Shown: positions 1 through 9,134, counted from the stretch's first letter. The stretch: DNA of 64,000 nucleotides from Candidatus Methanogranum gryphiswaldense (GCA_019262145.1 CP076745.1:1423093-1487092), one strand, 5' to 3'. The notes: generated by a model from the letters alone, not told the origin. Numbers and translations are program-made.

Positions 1-1
1 C

Positions 2-493
2 CCTCATTTTGATAAATTCGTCAGCAACCTTCCCTACAGCGTTTCGACACCGATAATATTCAAACTTCTGGATTACGACTTCAAAAAAGCCATTGTGATG
101 GTACAGAAAGAATTTGCTGACAGGATGGTCGCAGATGTCGGAAGCCCTGACTATTCACGTCTCACCGTGAATCTCTTCTTTAGAGCTGAATGCAAAATAT
201 TGGAAAAGGTGCCCCGCTCCAGATTCAATCCTGCTCCGCAGGTCGATTCCGCCCTGGTCGAGATCTTGCCTAGGCCTGCCCCGTTCACGGTCAAGGACGA
301 GAGACTGTTCTTTAAGGTCACAGAGGCCACCTTCAATCACAGACGCAAGAAGATAGGCACATCTCTGAAGGCTGCTAACCTTATTCCAAAAGAGACGATC
401 GTCCCATATATGGACGAACGCGTCGAGAACCTGAGGCCGGTCGAGATAGGCGAGATCGCAGATGCGATATATGATCTCAACAACAGGTCTTGA
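2..493 (+). CDS. ksgA: 16S rRNA dimethyladenosine transferase, C-terminal part (KsgA/Dim1)
   Basis: SAM-dependent enzyme that dimethylates the two adjacent adenines of the 3'-terminal hairpin of 16S rRNA during small-subunit maturation. The gene enters from the left edge, so the N-terminal SAM-binding half is missing; the frame is open from base 2 and gives about 163 residues. The NLPY catalytic motif is at visible residues 9-12, in a stretch reading SNLPYSVSTPI. The typical segments VQKEFADRM, FNPAPQVDSA and FNHRRKKIGTSL follow. It ends in TGA and is convergent with the TrmB regulator three bases later. Family assignment is very safe; only the 5' end is absent. Confidence 0.95.
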   Translation, partial: PHFDKFVSNLPYSVSTPIIFKLLDYDFKKAIVMVQKEFADRMVADVGSPDYSRLTVNLFFRAECKILEKVPRSRFNPAPQVDSALVEILPRPAPFTVKDERLFFKVTEATFNHRRKKIGTSLKAANLIPKETIVPYMDERVENLRPVEIGEIADAIYDLNNRS

Positions 494-496
494 ACC

Positions 497-1288
497 TCAC
501 AGGGAATGTTCACTGACCTCGCCGATTAAATTTTTTATTGCGCCTTTCTGCATCATTGTGATTATCGGCAGTTCAAAAACGACCCCGGTCTGCTCGTCCT
601 TGTCGTAATATGTCAATATGGAGCGCTTTCCATCCACTATAACCAGCATCTCGACCCTGAGCTGCGTTCCCTCTATAGCACTCTTGCTCATGAATAATGA
701 ATGGTACATTTCTGCGAATGTATCATTGTCGATGGTCGGATTTATGAACCGAACATTTGGCATATCCTCCTTGAAGGACGAGGGAGACCCCGGAGACACA
801 CATACGACGTCGATCGAATCTTTCAATGCTTTCAGGTCGTCGATGAAAGGACGTATCGCTGAGACCCTTGGGCTTACTATCATCAGCTCTTTCTTTGCTT
901 CTTTCATCATATCGGATATCTGTTTTTTGATTGATATGCTTCCTTTGATATGCCATACGGGAAATGTCTTTTGCTTGGCACTCACACTGCGTTCGCTCAA
1001 TTCCTTGGATATCAATAACACGGATTCTTCGAATTCGTCCCTCATGATGTGGAGAAGACGCTCTACTGGTATCGCCCTGTAACTTTTCGGCCTACTTTGG
1101 AATACCTCGACATACCCTTTCTCTTCCATCAGGTCCAATATGTCATATATGCGGGTCCTAGGCACCCCGGATTCCTCGTGTATCTGCCTGGCCGTTCCTT
1201 CTCCCAAACCTACCAACGCGACGTATGCCATGGCCTCATACTGAACCATGCCTAATCTTGTGAGCTCATCTACGACATTATCTTTCAT
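497..1288 (-). CDS. TrmB-family transcriptional regulator
   Basis: DNA-binding regulator of about 263 residues. The N-terminal winged helix (roughly residues 5-75) has the TrmB pattern: QYEAMAYVALVGLGEGTARQ, then SGVPRTRIYDILDLMEEKGY. The C-terminal half resembles the phospholipase-D-like effector domain, with a closing segment around MLVIVDGKRS. The open frame runs back to 1363, but the extra 25 residues look non-coding. The ATG at 1288 lies just after a perfect palindrome (1288-1308) and a TATA-like stretch near 1316-1326, as for a short-leader or leaderless transcript. It is divergent from an MFS exporter and probably controls it and itself. Family well supported; ligand unknown. Confidence 0.88.
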   Translation of the reverse strand: MKDNVVDELTRLGMVQYEAMAYVALVGLGEGTARQIHEESGVPRTRIYDILDLMEEKGYVEVFQSRPKSYRAIPVERLLHIMRDEFEESVLLISKELSERSVSAKQKTFPVWHIKGSISIKKQISDMMKEAKKELMIVSPRVSAIRPFIDDLKALKDSIDVVCVSPGSPSSFKEDMPNVRFINPTIDNDTFAEMYHSLFMSKSAIEGTQLRVEMLVIVDGKRSILTYYDKDEQTGVVFELPIITMMQKGAIKNLIGEVSEHSL

Positions 1289-1308
1289 TGTAACCCTTAA
1301 AGTTACAA
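1288..1308. promoter_or_regulatory. Palindromic operator at the TrmB gene start
   Basis: Perfect inverted repeat with 7-base arms (TTGTAAC and GTTACAA) around a 7-base AT-rich spacer. It touches the regulator's ATG and lies just downstream of its TATA-like element, where bound protein would block transcription. The location suggests autoregulation and possibly control of the divergent MFS gene; that is inference. Confidence 0.6.
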
Positions 1309-1411
1309 CATTAATTAATATAATTTTTACGTTGAAGTGATAGCAGAATGGATTTGTTCCCAATCAGAACAGATTATGAACTTTGATACTGAAATGGAGA
1401 GCTGAAAGAGG

Positions 1412-2854
1412 ATGAATAATATTATGCACAGATCAAATGGCAGCAAAACTGATGCCGATAGGTATGCAACAAAATTATTGCTGACGATGACCGCGGTAGC
1501 CTTACTTGTCAATTATGTTGAAACGATGGTCATTCCGGGGATCCCTACCATCCAAGACGAGTTCGGTACGACCGCAAGTCTTGCATCGTGGATCACGTCC
1601 GCATTCCTTATCGTCGGAGCGGCCACAGCCCCCCTGTTCGGTAAACTAGGCGACATATACGGGAAGAGAAAGATCTTCATAATCGTACTTTTGATCTACA
1701 TAGCAGGCCTGATATTCGCAATAGTCTCAACGTCGATATACGAACTCCTTGCCGCAAGAGCAATACAGGGAATGGGCTTTGCCGTGGTGCCTCTTGCTTT
1801 GGCACTTTTAGCAGATAAATTGCCTCCTGAGAAGATAGGCACAGCACAAGGAATAATCAGCGCAACGTTCGCCATAGGAGCTGTATTGGGACTGATAATC
1901 GGTGCATATATCGAAGAGATGCATGGATGGCGTGATGCCTTCCTAATGGCATTGATACTGAGCATTCTTCTGCTCATATTCTCCCTCAAGATCATTGAAA
2001 AAGATGTTCCTGGAAACAAGACGAAAGTGGACTATGGCGGGGTCGCATTCCTCATAGTAGGGATCACCCTCTGCATGGTCTACATAACCGAGGGTCCCTC
2101 GAGAGGATGGGATTCGATGGACAACCTTGCATTCCTCATACCTGGAATCATCTCTCTGTTGCTTTTCTTCATCTACGAAGGAAGGAAGAAGGACCCTCTG
2201 ATCCCGTTGCCCCTTCTGAAAATAAGGAACATATTGATGGCAAATCTGATAGGCATATTCTCGATGATGGCGATGTTCCTCGTGTTCTTCGGGGTCACAT
2301 ACTATACACAACTTCCAGAACCATACGGACTTGGGATGAGCACGATCGAATCCGGACTTACCATGGCACCCGCGGCCATTTTCATGTTGGTGCTCGGACC
2401 CATTGCGGGACGTGCCGTATCCCGTATCGGCCCCAAACCTCTTCTGATCATAGGTTCACTGCTCGGCGTAACCGGCATGTCCATGTTCATGATGTTCCGC
2501 GGAGATTCCACGGCCGTGATGATAGACCAGATCGTTACCTTGGCAGGAGTCATATTGACCATGATCCCGATCATCAACATAATCACCATATCGACACCGA
2601 AAGAGAACAGCGCCGTCAGCCTCGGATTCAACACCTCCATGCGTGATATCGGAGGCGCCATAGGTCCTGTTATCGCCACTACGATAATGACCTCTTATGT
2701 CGTGTCCGTTGTGTTCGCGAGCGGTGTGGTGGAGTTCCCGTCCTCGACAGCGTTCGATATCGTATTCGCAGCAGGTGTGGTGATAATGGTCACATCGTTG
2801 ATATTGAGTCTGTTCGTCAAGAACTACTCCTTTAAATCGAAAAAGAACGAGTGA
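1412..2854 (+). CDS. MFS multidrug/solute exporter, DHA2-like (14 TM)
   Basis: Proton-driven export permease of 480 residues in the cytoplasmic membrane. Many hydrophobic helices fit a 14-TM DHA2-type topology. MFS motif A (GKLGDIYGKRK) is near residues 77-87, after the first two helices, and ARAIQGMGFAVVP marks the motif-C/B region. A purine-rich GAAAGAGG precedes the ATG directly. It is divergent from a TrmB regulator with a palindromic operator between them, the usual arrangement of a drug pump and its sensor. Substrate cannot be read from sequence. Confidence 0.9.
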   Translation: MNNIMHRSNGSKTDADRYATKLLLTMTAVALLVNYVETMVIPGIPTIQDEFGTTASLASWITSAFLIVGAATAPLFGKLGDIYGKRKIFIIVLLIYIAGLIFAIVSTSIYELLAARAIQGMGFAVVPLALALLADKLPPEKIGTAQGIISATFAIGAVLGLIIGAYIEEMHGWRDAFLMALILSILLLIFSLKIIEKDVPGNKTKVDYGGVAFLIVGITLCMVYITEGPSRGWDSMDNLAFLIPGIISLLLFFIYEGRKKDPLIPLPLLKIRNILMANLIGIFSMMAMFLVFFGVTYYTQLPEPYGLGMSTIESGLTMAPAAIFMLVLGPIAGRAVSRIGPKPLLIIGSLLGVTGMSMFMMFRGDSTAVMIDQIVTLAGVILTMIPIINIITISTPKENSAVSLGFNTSMRDIGGAIGPVIATTIMTSYVVSVVFASGVVEFPSSTAFDIVFAAGVVIMVTSLILSLFVKNYSFKSKKNE

Positions 2855-2992
2855 TCATAAAACAAACACAAAACATCATTGAAATCTGGTATCGTCGAAT
2901 CGTCCGTAAAGATGATTTTACGATACCGGCCATTTTTCATAGTATCTATTTCGTATCGATACCCATTATATGTCACAAGCCAATTCTCATGC

Positions 2993-3769
2993 ATGGACGG
3001 GTCCGAATTATTTGACCAGATAAAGAAGGTCTCCCGCGGATTGGGCATAGTTGACATATCTGTAGCGTCAACGGATCTTTGGGAAACCGACCCAATAGTG
3101 AAAGACAGGATCAAAACCGGGAACAGACCAAAGGACATAATGCCATCGGCCAGATCCGTGATCGTTATCGGCATACCCATCCAACGGGCCATACTCGAGA
3201 CCGCGCCGTCAATATATTATCATCAGCTTTACGACACGGTAAACAGGGCACTCGACGATGCAACTGAAAGGATCGCTCTTGAATTGAATATATTGGGGCA
3301 TGAAGCCATATTCGTACCCAGGGACGGATATCATGGAATTGCTGGTCTGAGAGTTGTTCCAGCATCCTTTTTCTCACACAGACATGCCGCATATCTTGCA
3401 GGTATGGGAACATTCGGTTACAATAATACGATACTCACAAAAAAATACGGTCCGAGGATAAGATTCTCATCGGTGATAACTTCCGCAGAACTTCCATCAT
3501 CAGAGCCGATGAGCTACAATCTGTGCATAAAATGCAAAAAATGTACACGCGATTGCCCGGTTGGAGCAGTACCAGACATAAATTATCCCAAAGGCATTAC
3601 ACAAAAAAACAAATGTGTAGAACATTCCGCAGAGCTATCTGAGCTGGGAATATCTCCGTGTGGCATTTGTATCAAAACATGCCCTGTGGGTATGGACAGC
3701 AACGACACTGTTCCAGACCAAAAATTCATAGATGATGCAAAAAGCTATGTTAAGCCGCTTAAACAGTGA
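2993..3769 (+). CDS. QueG-like 4Fe-4S protein (epoxyqueuosine-reductase family)
   Basis: About 258 residues, related to the cobalamin-dependent epoxyqueuosine reductase QueG. The N-terminal part carries SARSVIVIGIPI and a central YHGIAGLRVVPASFFSHRHAAYLAGMG-like region typical of the corrinoid-binding fold of that family. The C-terminus has two cluster motifs, CIKCKKCTRDCP and CGICIKTCP, for two [4Fe-4S] clusters. The frame is open back to 2879, but ATG 2993 is preferred because a TATA-like CATTATATG lies about 25 bases upstream (leaderless). It lacks the HEAT-repeat tail of bacterial QueG. Archaea generally make archaeosine rather than queuosine, so the substrate is probably different; a corrinoid redox role is speculative. 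Confidence 0.75.
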   Translation: MDGSELFDQIKKVSRGLGIVDISVASTDLWETDPIVKDRIKTGNRPKDIMPSARSVIVIGIPIQRAILETAPSIYYHQLYDTVNRALDDATERIALELNILGHEAIFVPRDGYHGIAGLRVVPASFFSHRHAAYLAGMGTFGYNNTILTKKYGPRIRFSSVITSAELPSSEPMSYNLCIKCKKCTRDCPVGAVPDINYPKGITQKNKCVEHSAELSELGISPCGICIKTCPVGMDSNDTVPDQKFIDDAKSYVKPLKQ

Positions 3770-3808
3770 ACAAAGATATAACGACGGAGCCTATACAGGA
3801 GTGATCAC

Positions 3809-4996
3809 ATGCAGATAGGGATCGTAGGAAAACCAAATGTCGGAAAATCCACATTCTTCGGTGCAGCAACCATGGCACCGGTCGAAATAGCAAACTATCC
3901 ATTCACGACGATAGAACCCAATAAAGGCATAGCTTATGTTCGTAAGCCGTGTCCGTGCAAAGAACTCGGTATACAATGCACCCCGCACAATTCCCTCTGC
4001 ATTAACGGTACCAGGATGGTACCAATAGAGCTTCTGGATGTCGCAGGACTTGTTCCGGGTGCATGGGAAGGCAAAGGCCTCGGAAACAAATTCCTAGATG
4101 ATCTCAGACAGGCGGATGCTCTCATCAATGTCGTTGATGTCAGCGGATCCACGGACCTGGAAGGCAACCCGGGAGAACCTGGGAGGTTCGATCCCACAGA
4201 AGATGTTATTTTCCTCAGAAGGGAGATCGAACTCTGGATGAGAGAGATAATAAAGAATGGACTCGGAAAGATAGCCAGACAGGCAAAGATGCAGGGGACG
4301 AAACAAGAGGTCATCATTCAAGAAAGATTGGCCGGCCTGAACATCACAGAAGGAGATATCAAGGAAGCACTCAGAAAGGTCGAACTTCCTGCTGACCCTA
4401 CCCTCTGGGACGACGAGGTCCTCCTTAAATTATGTATCGAGATCAGGATACTTTCCAAACCTATGATCATAGCGATGAACAAATCCGACATAGCTCCTTC
4501 AGAGAACATAAAGAAAGTGCAATCCATGGGAGACATGGCCGTACCTACACTTGCCGAGACCGAATTGGCACTCAAAAAGGCATCCGCTGCCGGGATCTTG
4601 GAATATCTTCCCGGAGATGCGACCTTCACCATAAAACCGGGTGCAAAGCTCAATGACGCTCAGAAAAAGGCCCTGGGATACATGGCAGATAACATGAAAA
4701 AATACAACGGAACAGGGATCCAGACCTGCATAGAGGAGGGTGTCTTCAACATGCTTGATCGCATCGCCGTCTATCCTGTGGAGGACGAGACCAAGTTCAC
4801 CGACCATTTCGGAAGGGTCCTGCCTGATTGTTTCCTTGTTGCCAGAGGATCGACCGCCAAGGACCTTGCGTACAAGATACATACGGACCTCGGAGACAAA
4901 TTCATCAGAGCCATAAATGCCAAGACCAAACGTACCGTAGGTTCGGACTACGTGTTGCAGGACGGCGACATCATAAGAATAGTCGCCAACAAGTGA
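3809..4996 (+). CDS. YchF/OLA1-type translation-associated GTPase
   Basis: Obg-related P-loop NTPase of 395 residues, acting in the cytoplasm in association with ribosomes. The P-loop GKPNVGKS is at residues 7-14, G3 is DVAG near residue 77, a lineage-specific cysteine-containing insert (CPCKELGIQC) sits near 48-57, and a TGS domain forms the last ~80 residues ending in VLQDGDIIRIV. The G4 motif is NKSD rather than the altered NxxE of bacterial YchF, which suggests ordinary GTP specificity. It ends eight bases before the polB start, and its stop region supplies polB's GAGG ribosome-binding site, so the two genes are probably co-transcribed. Confidence 0.9.
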   Translation: MQIGIVGKPNVGKSTFFGAATMAPVEIANYPFTTIEPNKGIAYVRKPCPCKELGIQCTPHNSLCINGTRMVPIELLDVAGLVPGAWEGKGLGNKFLDDLRQADALINVVDVSGSTDLEGNPGEPGRFDPTEDVIFLRREIELWMREIIKNGLGKIARQAKMQGTKQEVIIQERLAGLNITEGDIKEALRKVELPADPTLWDDEVLLKLCIEIRILSKPMIIAMNKSDIAPSENIKKVQSMGDMAVPTLAETELALKKASAAGILEYLPGDATFTIKPGAKLNDAQKKALGYMADNMKKYNGTGIQTCIEEGVFNMLDRIAVYPVEDETKFTDHFGRVLPDCFLVARGSTAKDLAYKIHTDLGDKFIRAINAKTKRTVGSDYVLQDGDIIRIVANK

Positions 4997-5004
4997 GGTT
5001 CAAA

Positions 5005-7434
5005 ATGGGAACATGGGATGTCAGACTTCTAAGCGCTTCTTATGCCAGCGATGAGAACGAGAACGTATATCTGGAACTCTTCGGGAAGACCCGTGACAAG
5101 AAATCCATAACCATCCTATGCTTTGACTACAAGGCCTACTATTATGTGGTTGACCCCAACGATGCGGTCGAAAAGATACTTAAGAATGACCCGGACGTGG
5201 TCTCATTCTCTCCCGACAGGCTATATTACAAAGGGGACTACCACAATGTCCTGAAAGTTACAGTAAAATTCCCATGGAAGGTACCGGAATACAGGAACAA
5301 CTGGAAGAATGCGGGATATCACGTTCTTGCCGCCGACATACCATTCCATCACAGATTCATCTACGACATGGACATGAGTTCATGCATAAAGGTGACAGGG
5401 GATTCCATCGACAAGAACTATGCTACCGATGTCATCATAAAAATGACGGGCTTCGAAAACATAGATTCTTTCGACCCAGGTCTTAAGATCCTCTCGTTCG
5501 ACATAGAGAACAGCGTGGAGCACGGTTTCATCTACACAATATGTTCAGTAATAGGTGAGGATGGGAAGATCCGGGAATGCGATGCGATACTGGGCCCTGA
5601 GAAGAAGATAATAGAAGACTTCTCAAAACTCATAGAGGAAGAAGATCCAGACGTGATAACTGGATATAACATCGATAACTACGATATCAGAAAGATATTG
5701 GAAAGGGCAGAGATCAATAAGATGAAGGATGCCCTTCCGTGGGGACGCGATCACGGACAGCCCAGGATCGTAAGCGAGAGATTCTGGAGAGTAAAAGGAA
5801 GAATGATCACCGATGCCTGGTGGGCGGCGAAGAAAGAATTGCGCCCTAAACAGGAAACTCTCAATGCAGTATCGAAACAGGTATTGGGAGAGACAAAACT
5901 TGATGTCGACCCTAAACACATGGACGAGGAATGGGCTAAAGATCAGGCAAAAGTAATAAAGTATTGTTTTAAGGATTCGGAGCTGGCACTCAAGATATTG
6001 TTACATGTTGGAACACTCAGAAAAGGAATGGACCTCGCCACTGTCGCAAAGCTTCCTCTCGAAGATGTTCTCACCGCCGGGTCCTCTCAATTGGCTGATT
6101 CCCTTCTCATCCGTGCGGCTGATAGGAATAAGATCGGCGTCCCGCTCATGGGAAGGAGGAACGCGGACAGTGACCAAATAGAGGGAGGCTACGTTCACAC
6201 TATGACCCCTGGTCTTTACCACTGGGTCTGTGTAGAGGACTTCAAGTCCATGTATCCATCGCTGATAATAGCTAAGAACATCTGTTTCACGACCCTTTCA
6301 CCAGAAGGAGAGATCTTAAGCCCATCTGGAGCAAGATTCCTTGCCCCCGCGAAGAGGGTAGGGATCTTGCCCGGCATACTTTCCGCCTTGATGAACCAGA
6401 GGGACAGCATAAAGAAGAGGATGAAATCCACATCCGATCCATATGAACACCAGTACCTTGACGGTCTCCAGGCAGCAGTGAAGGTCCTGATGAATACGTT
6501 CTATGGTGTTTTCGCATCCTCATTCTATAGATTCACCGACAAGAACATCGGAGCGGCCATCACAGCCTTCGCCAGAGACAACGTCAAATCCATCATCAAA
6601 GAAGTAGAATCCGAAGGAGTTTCGGTGATCTACTCTGACACGGACTCGGTCTTCATGCAATCACCTTACAAGAATCTCGAAGGTTCCGTAAAATTCGGAA
6701 ATGAGATGTCCCAGCGCTTCTCCAGGGACGGTGGGACGCTGGAGTTCGAAAAACTCGTAGAGCCTCTTTTCACACATGGAAAGAAGAAGAGATATGTCGG
6801 CAAGATAGTCTGGCCGACCACCGAAGACGAACTTCTTGTCAGAGGCTATGAGATAAGGCGTTCAGACTCTTTCGATCTGCAGAGCAATCTTCTGATGGAG
6901 GTATTCAAGGAGATACTCGATGAGGACGACGAAGGCGCGGTCGCACTTGTGAAGAAGACAGTTCAAGATGTCCTTGCAGGGAAGGTTGAACCTTCAGAAC
7001 TGGTGATATCGAGGACGTGCAAAGGCCTTAACGATGCGTACGAGAACCCGGAAAGAATGGCGAACGTCCAGGCCGCCAAAAAATTGATGAAACTGGGTTA
7101 CAACTTCATACCCGGTATGAAGGTATCGTGGATAGTCACTGACGCAAAGAAGACACCTCAGGAAGTGGAACCATACGTCAGCGGCGTCGAATTCACGGCC
7201 AAACCGGATTATGAATACTATGCTGAACGTCTCGCGCAGATGGCCTCGAGAGTGACCGAGGTATTCGGATGGACGGAGAAGGACCTGCTCTTGGGAAGTC
7301 AGCAAAAGACCCTTTTCGACAGTTTCGGTCCGTCTTCCGATAACAGATCCAAAACAGATGTCAAGAAGGAACCCCCGACCGCCCCGAAAAAACCTCAACA
7401 GAGGAAGAATGCAAACCTCGACGACTTCTCCTGA
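5005..7434 (+). CDS. polB: DNA polymerase family B (replicative, with 3'-5' exonuclease)
   Basis: 809-residue archaeal family B polymerase. Exonuclease motif I (SFDIEN) is near residue 165, Exo II (GYNIDNYD) and Exo III (YCFKDSELA) follow, so proofreading should be active. Polymerase motif A (DFKSMYPSL) is at about 412, motif B (KVLMNTFYG) at about 493 and motif C (YSDTDS) at about 543. No intein interrupts these sites. A PIP-like box, QKTLFDSF, lies near residue 767 for binding the PCNA clamp, followed by a basic low-complexity tail. The ATG at 5005 follows GAGGT; the frame is open further upstream but that part overlaps YchF and is a shadow. Confidence 0.95.
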   Translation: MGTWDVRLLSASYASDENENVYLELFGKTRDKKSITILCFDYKAYYYVVDPNDAVEKILKNDPDVVSFSPDRLYYKGDYHNVLKVTVKFPWKVPEYRNNWKNAGYHVLAADIPFHHRFIYDMDMSSCIKVTGDSIDKNYATDVIIKMTGFENIDSFDPGLKILSFDIENSVEHGFIYTICSVIGEDGKIRECDAILGPEKKIIEDFSKLIEEEDPDVITGYNIDNYDIRKILERAEINKMKDALPWGRDHGQPRIVSERFWRVKGRMITDAWWAAKKELRPKQETLNAVSKQVLGETKLDVDPKHMDEEWAKDQAKVIKYCFKDSELALKILLHVGTLRKGMDLATVAKLPLEDVLTAGSSQLADSLLIRAADRNKIGVPLMGRRNADSDQIEGGYVHTMTPGLYHWVCVEDFKSMYPSLIIAKNICFTTLSPEGEILSPSGARFLAPAKRVGILPGILSALMNQRDSIKKRMKSTSDPYEHQYLDGLQAAVKVLMNTFYGVFASSFYRFTDKNIGAAITAFARDNVKSIIKEVESEGVSVIYSDTDSVFMQSPYKNLEGSVKFGNEMSQRFSRDGGTLEFEKLVEPLFTHGKKKRYVGKIVWPTTEDELLVRGYEIRRSDSFDLQSNLLMEVFKEILDEDDEGAVALVKKTVQDVLAGKVEPSELVISRTCKGLNDAYENPERMANVQAAKKLMKLGYNFIPGMKVSWIVTDAKKTPQEVEPYVSGVEFTAKPDYEYYAERLAQMASRVTEVFGWTEKDLLLGSQQKTLFDSFGPSSDNRSKTDVKKEPPTAPKKPQQRKNANLDDFS

Positions 7435-7452
7435 TCCTTCGAATTGTCCTAC

Positions 7453-7504
7453 TATTTAAATACGAGATTATCATCAACACTTCTTGCAGAGTCGATGTAC
7501 TCTG
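7453..7504 (+). promoter_or_regulatory. rpl15e promoter and leader hairpin
   Basis: TATA box TATTTAAATA at 7453-7462. About 25 bases downstream, where transcription should begin, is a perfect 6-bp inverted repeat CAGAGT/ACTCTG (7487-7504). The ATG at 7547 follows AAGGTG. The leader is about 60 bases, longer than for most genes in this window. Confidence 0.5.
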
Positions 7505-7546
7505 TCGGAAATGTGCCCAAAAGGTGAATCCGCTAAGGTGATTATT

Positions 7547-8167
7547 ATGAGCGATGAGACTCAAGAACAGCGCCCCGTCAACGGTAAGAGCATGTACTCT
7601 TACATCGCAGACGCGTGGAAGAACCCCCACAAGGGATATGTTAAAGAACTGAACTACGAGAGAAGGATCCAGTGGAGAAGAGAGGATAATTTCCTCCGCA
7701 TCGAGAGGCCAACCCGCCTCGACAGGGCCAGAGCTCTCGGATTCAAAGCAAAGCAGGGATATGTTATCGTCAGGGCAAGGGTCAGAAAAGGAAACTTCCA
7801 GAAGAGAGCTATCACTGCAGGAAGGAGGGCAAAACGCCGCGGTATAAATCAGATGACCGTCGGTAAGAGCCTCCAGAGAATGGCAGAGGAAAGGACAGCC
7901 AAAAGATACCCCAACCTCGAAGTCCTGAATTCCTACTGGGTAGGAGCAGACGGACAGCAGGAATGGTATGAGATCATCCTCGTCGATCCAGCACACCCCG
8001 TTATCAAAGCAGACCCCAAGATCAACTGGATCTGCAGCAACGTGAACAAGAACCGTGTATACCGCGGACTTACTGGTGCCGGAGTCGCAGGTCGTGGACT
8101 CAGAAAGAAGGGTAACGGCGCGGAGAAATCCAGGCCGTCCATCAGGGCAAAACAGTACAGAAAGTAA
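7547..8167 (+). CDS. rpl15e: 50S ribosomal protein L15e
   Basis: Archaeal/eukaryotic-type large-subunit protein of 206 residues, rich in Arg and Lys. Characteristic segments are [44 protein letters not shown] and the glycine-rich [17 protein letters not shown] near the C-terminus. The ATG at 7547 is chosen because AAGGTG lies six bases upstream; the frame is open to 7484 but that segment is leader. It has its own TATA box and is followed by a strong GC-rich hairpin. Confidence 0.95.
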   Translation: MSDETQEQRPVNGKSMYSYIADAWKNPHKGYVKELNYERRIQWRREDNFLRIERPTRLDRARALGFKAKQGYVIVRARVRKGNFQKRAITAGRRAKRRGINQMTVGKSLQRMAEERTAKRYPNLEVLNSYWVGADGQQEWYEIILVDPAHPVIKADPKINWICSNVNKNRVYRGLTGAGVAGRGLRKKGNGAEKSRPSIRAKQYRK

Positions 8168-8196
8168 ACCTGTCCTCAAACACTTTACAATTTATT

Positions 8197-8218
8197 GGTC
8201 CGCCCTTTTGGGCGGACC
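8197..8218 (+). terminator. Terminator-like hairpin after rpl15e
   Basis: Perfect 9-bp stem (GGTCCGCCC / GGGCGGACC) with a TTTT loop, 30 bases after the L15e stop and between convergent genes. There is no long T-run afterwards, so processing or 3'-end stabilisation is also possible. Confidence 0.6.
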
Positions 8219-8230
8219 TCACTTACAAAA

Positions 8231-8251
8231 TAAAAGATTCTGAAAAGAATC
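8231..8251 (-). terminator. Terminator of the ThiI-like gene
   Basis: On the minus strand a GATTC/GAATC hairpin (8236-8251) is followed by TTTTATTTTG, about 45 bases after the stop of the ThiI-like gene. Confidence 0.5.
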
Positions 8252-8294
8252 GCTAAAAATGATTTTGAAAGATCGTTAAGATAATTGTTTTCTT

Positions 8295-9134
8295 TCAATC
8301 TACATCCGAGATCAATGCCATCATCTCAGACACCTTCTCGTCACTCATGCCGATCGTCGGGAAGAACACGGGAAGTCCGTAATTGGAAACATCGACGGTC
8401 TCGAGGTCCTTTAGCGATGTACCCCAAACATACCCGTATATCTTCTTCGGGTCATCCTGATCGTTATCTATCGCTCTCAATTCCGGATCGTACTTTTCCA
8501 AAATAGAACAGTCTATGTCGCTTCTGACAATGACCTTGCAACCGCGCTTCATCATCAACCAGGCAGAGACTATACCGCGATCGTCGTGAACTTCGGCAAC
8601 GACGCGCCCCTGTGTGCCCATCGGTAGTCCCGCGTGACATCTTATGTATGAATCGAATATGTAGGTCTTATTGTTCCTAACCTCGACGTAGAATATCTTC
8701 TCCGGATGAGTGAGATCCACCTTAAGCCCCTCATTGGACTCGAATATGGCCGATCCGGCCTCGCGCCCGACATCCATACTGGTGAATTGATGATGATTGC
8801 CCTCACGCCTTGCCCTCACGGCAAACGTCTGTCCCGGAGAGATCCTACCCTGTGAATATTTTGCAGCCGCCGCACATATGTCATCCATATTTGCAGTTGT
8901 GATGTCTGCGATCGACATGGATGCTATGCCGAAGACCTTCTTGAGCGATCTTGCTGCGGCAACTAGATCTGTGGATTCGACAAAAAATCTTGCCTCTCCT
9001 TTAGTGACAATGGCCTCCAGTCCATCGGCGGCGAGCATTGAAAGCATGTTCTCTTTCAATCTGTTCTCGAATTTCACCCTTACAGGTATACTTTTGAGAC
9101 CTATCTCCGCGTACCTTACGAGAATTACTGCCAC
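8295..9134 (-). CDS. ThiI-like THUMP protein with degenerate PP-loop
   Basis: 279 residues. The N-terminal half matches the NFLD and THUMP RNA-binding domains of tRNA 4-thiouridine synthase ThiI (RYAEIGLKS at residues 7-15, then VDLTHPEKIFYVEVR). The ThiI linker is conserved (HAGLPMGTQGRV), and AWLMMKRGCKV matches the helix that follows the PP-loop. Where ThiI has SGG(I)DS, this protein has HDDRGI, so the ATP-pyrophosphatase loop is gone, and the remainder of the catalytic domain is short. It cannot be expected to adenylate tRNA; it may be an RNA-binding or scaffold remnant. No rhodanese domain. It is a stand-alone gene with its own hairpin terminator. Confidence 0.75.
   Translation of the reverse strand: MAVILVRYAEIGLKSIPVRVKFENRLKENMLSMLAADGLEAIVTKGEARFFVESTDLVAAARSLKKVFGIASMSIADITTANMDDICAAAAKYSQGRISPGQTFAVRARREGNHHQFTSMDVGREAGSAIFESNEGLKVDLTHPEKIFYVEVRNNKTYIFDSYIRCHAGLPMGTQGRVVAEVHDDRGIVSAWLMMKRGCKVIVRSDIDCSILEKYDPELRAIDNDQDDPKKIYGYVWGTSLKDLETVDVSNYGLPVFFPTIGMSDEKVSEMMALISDVD

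Noticed and set aside
4828-5004. A 59-codon upstream extension of DNA polymerase B
   Set aside because: It lies inside the YchF gene in another frame; the polymerase N-terminus begins at ATG 5005 behind GAGG.
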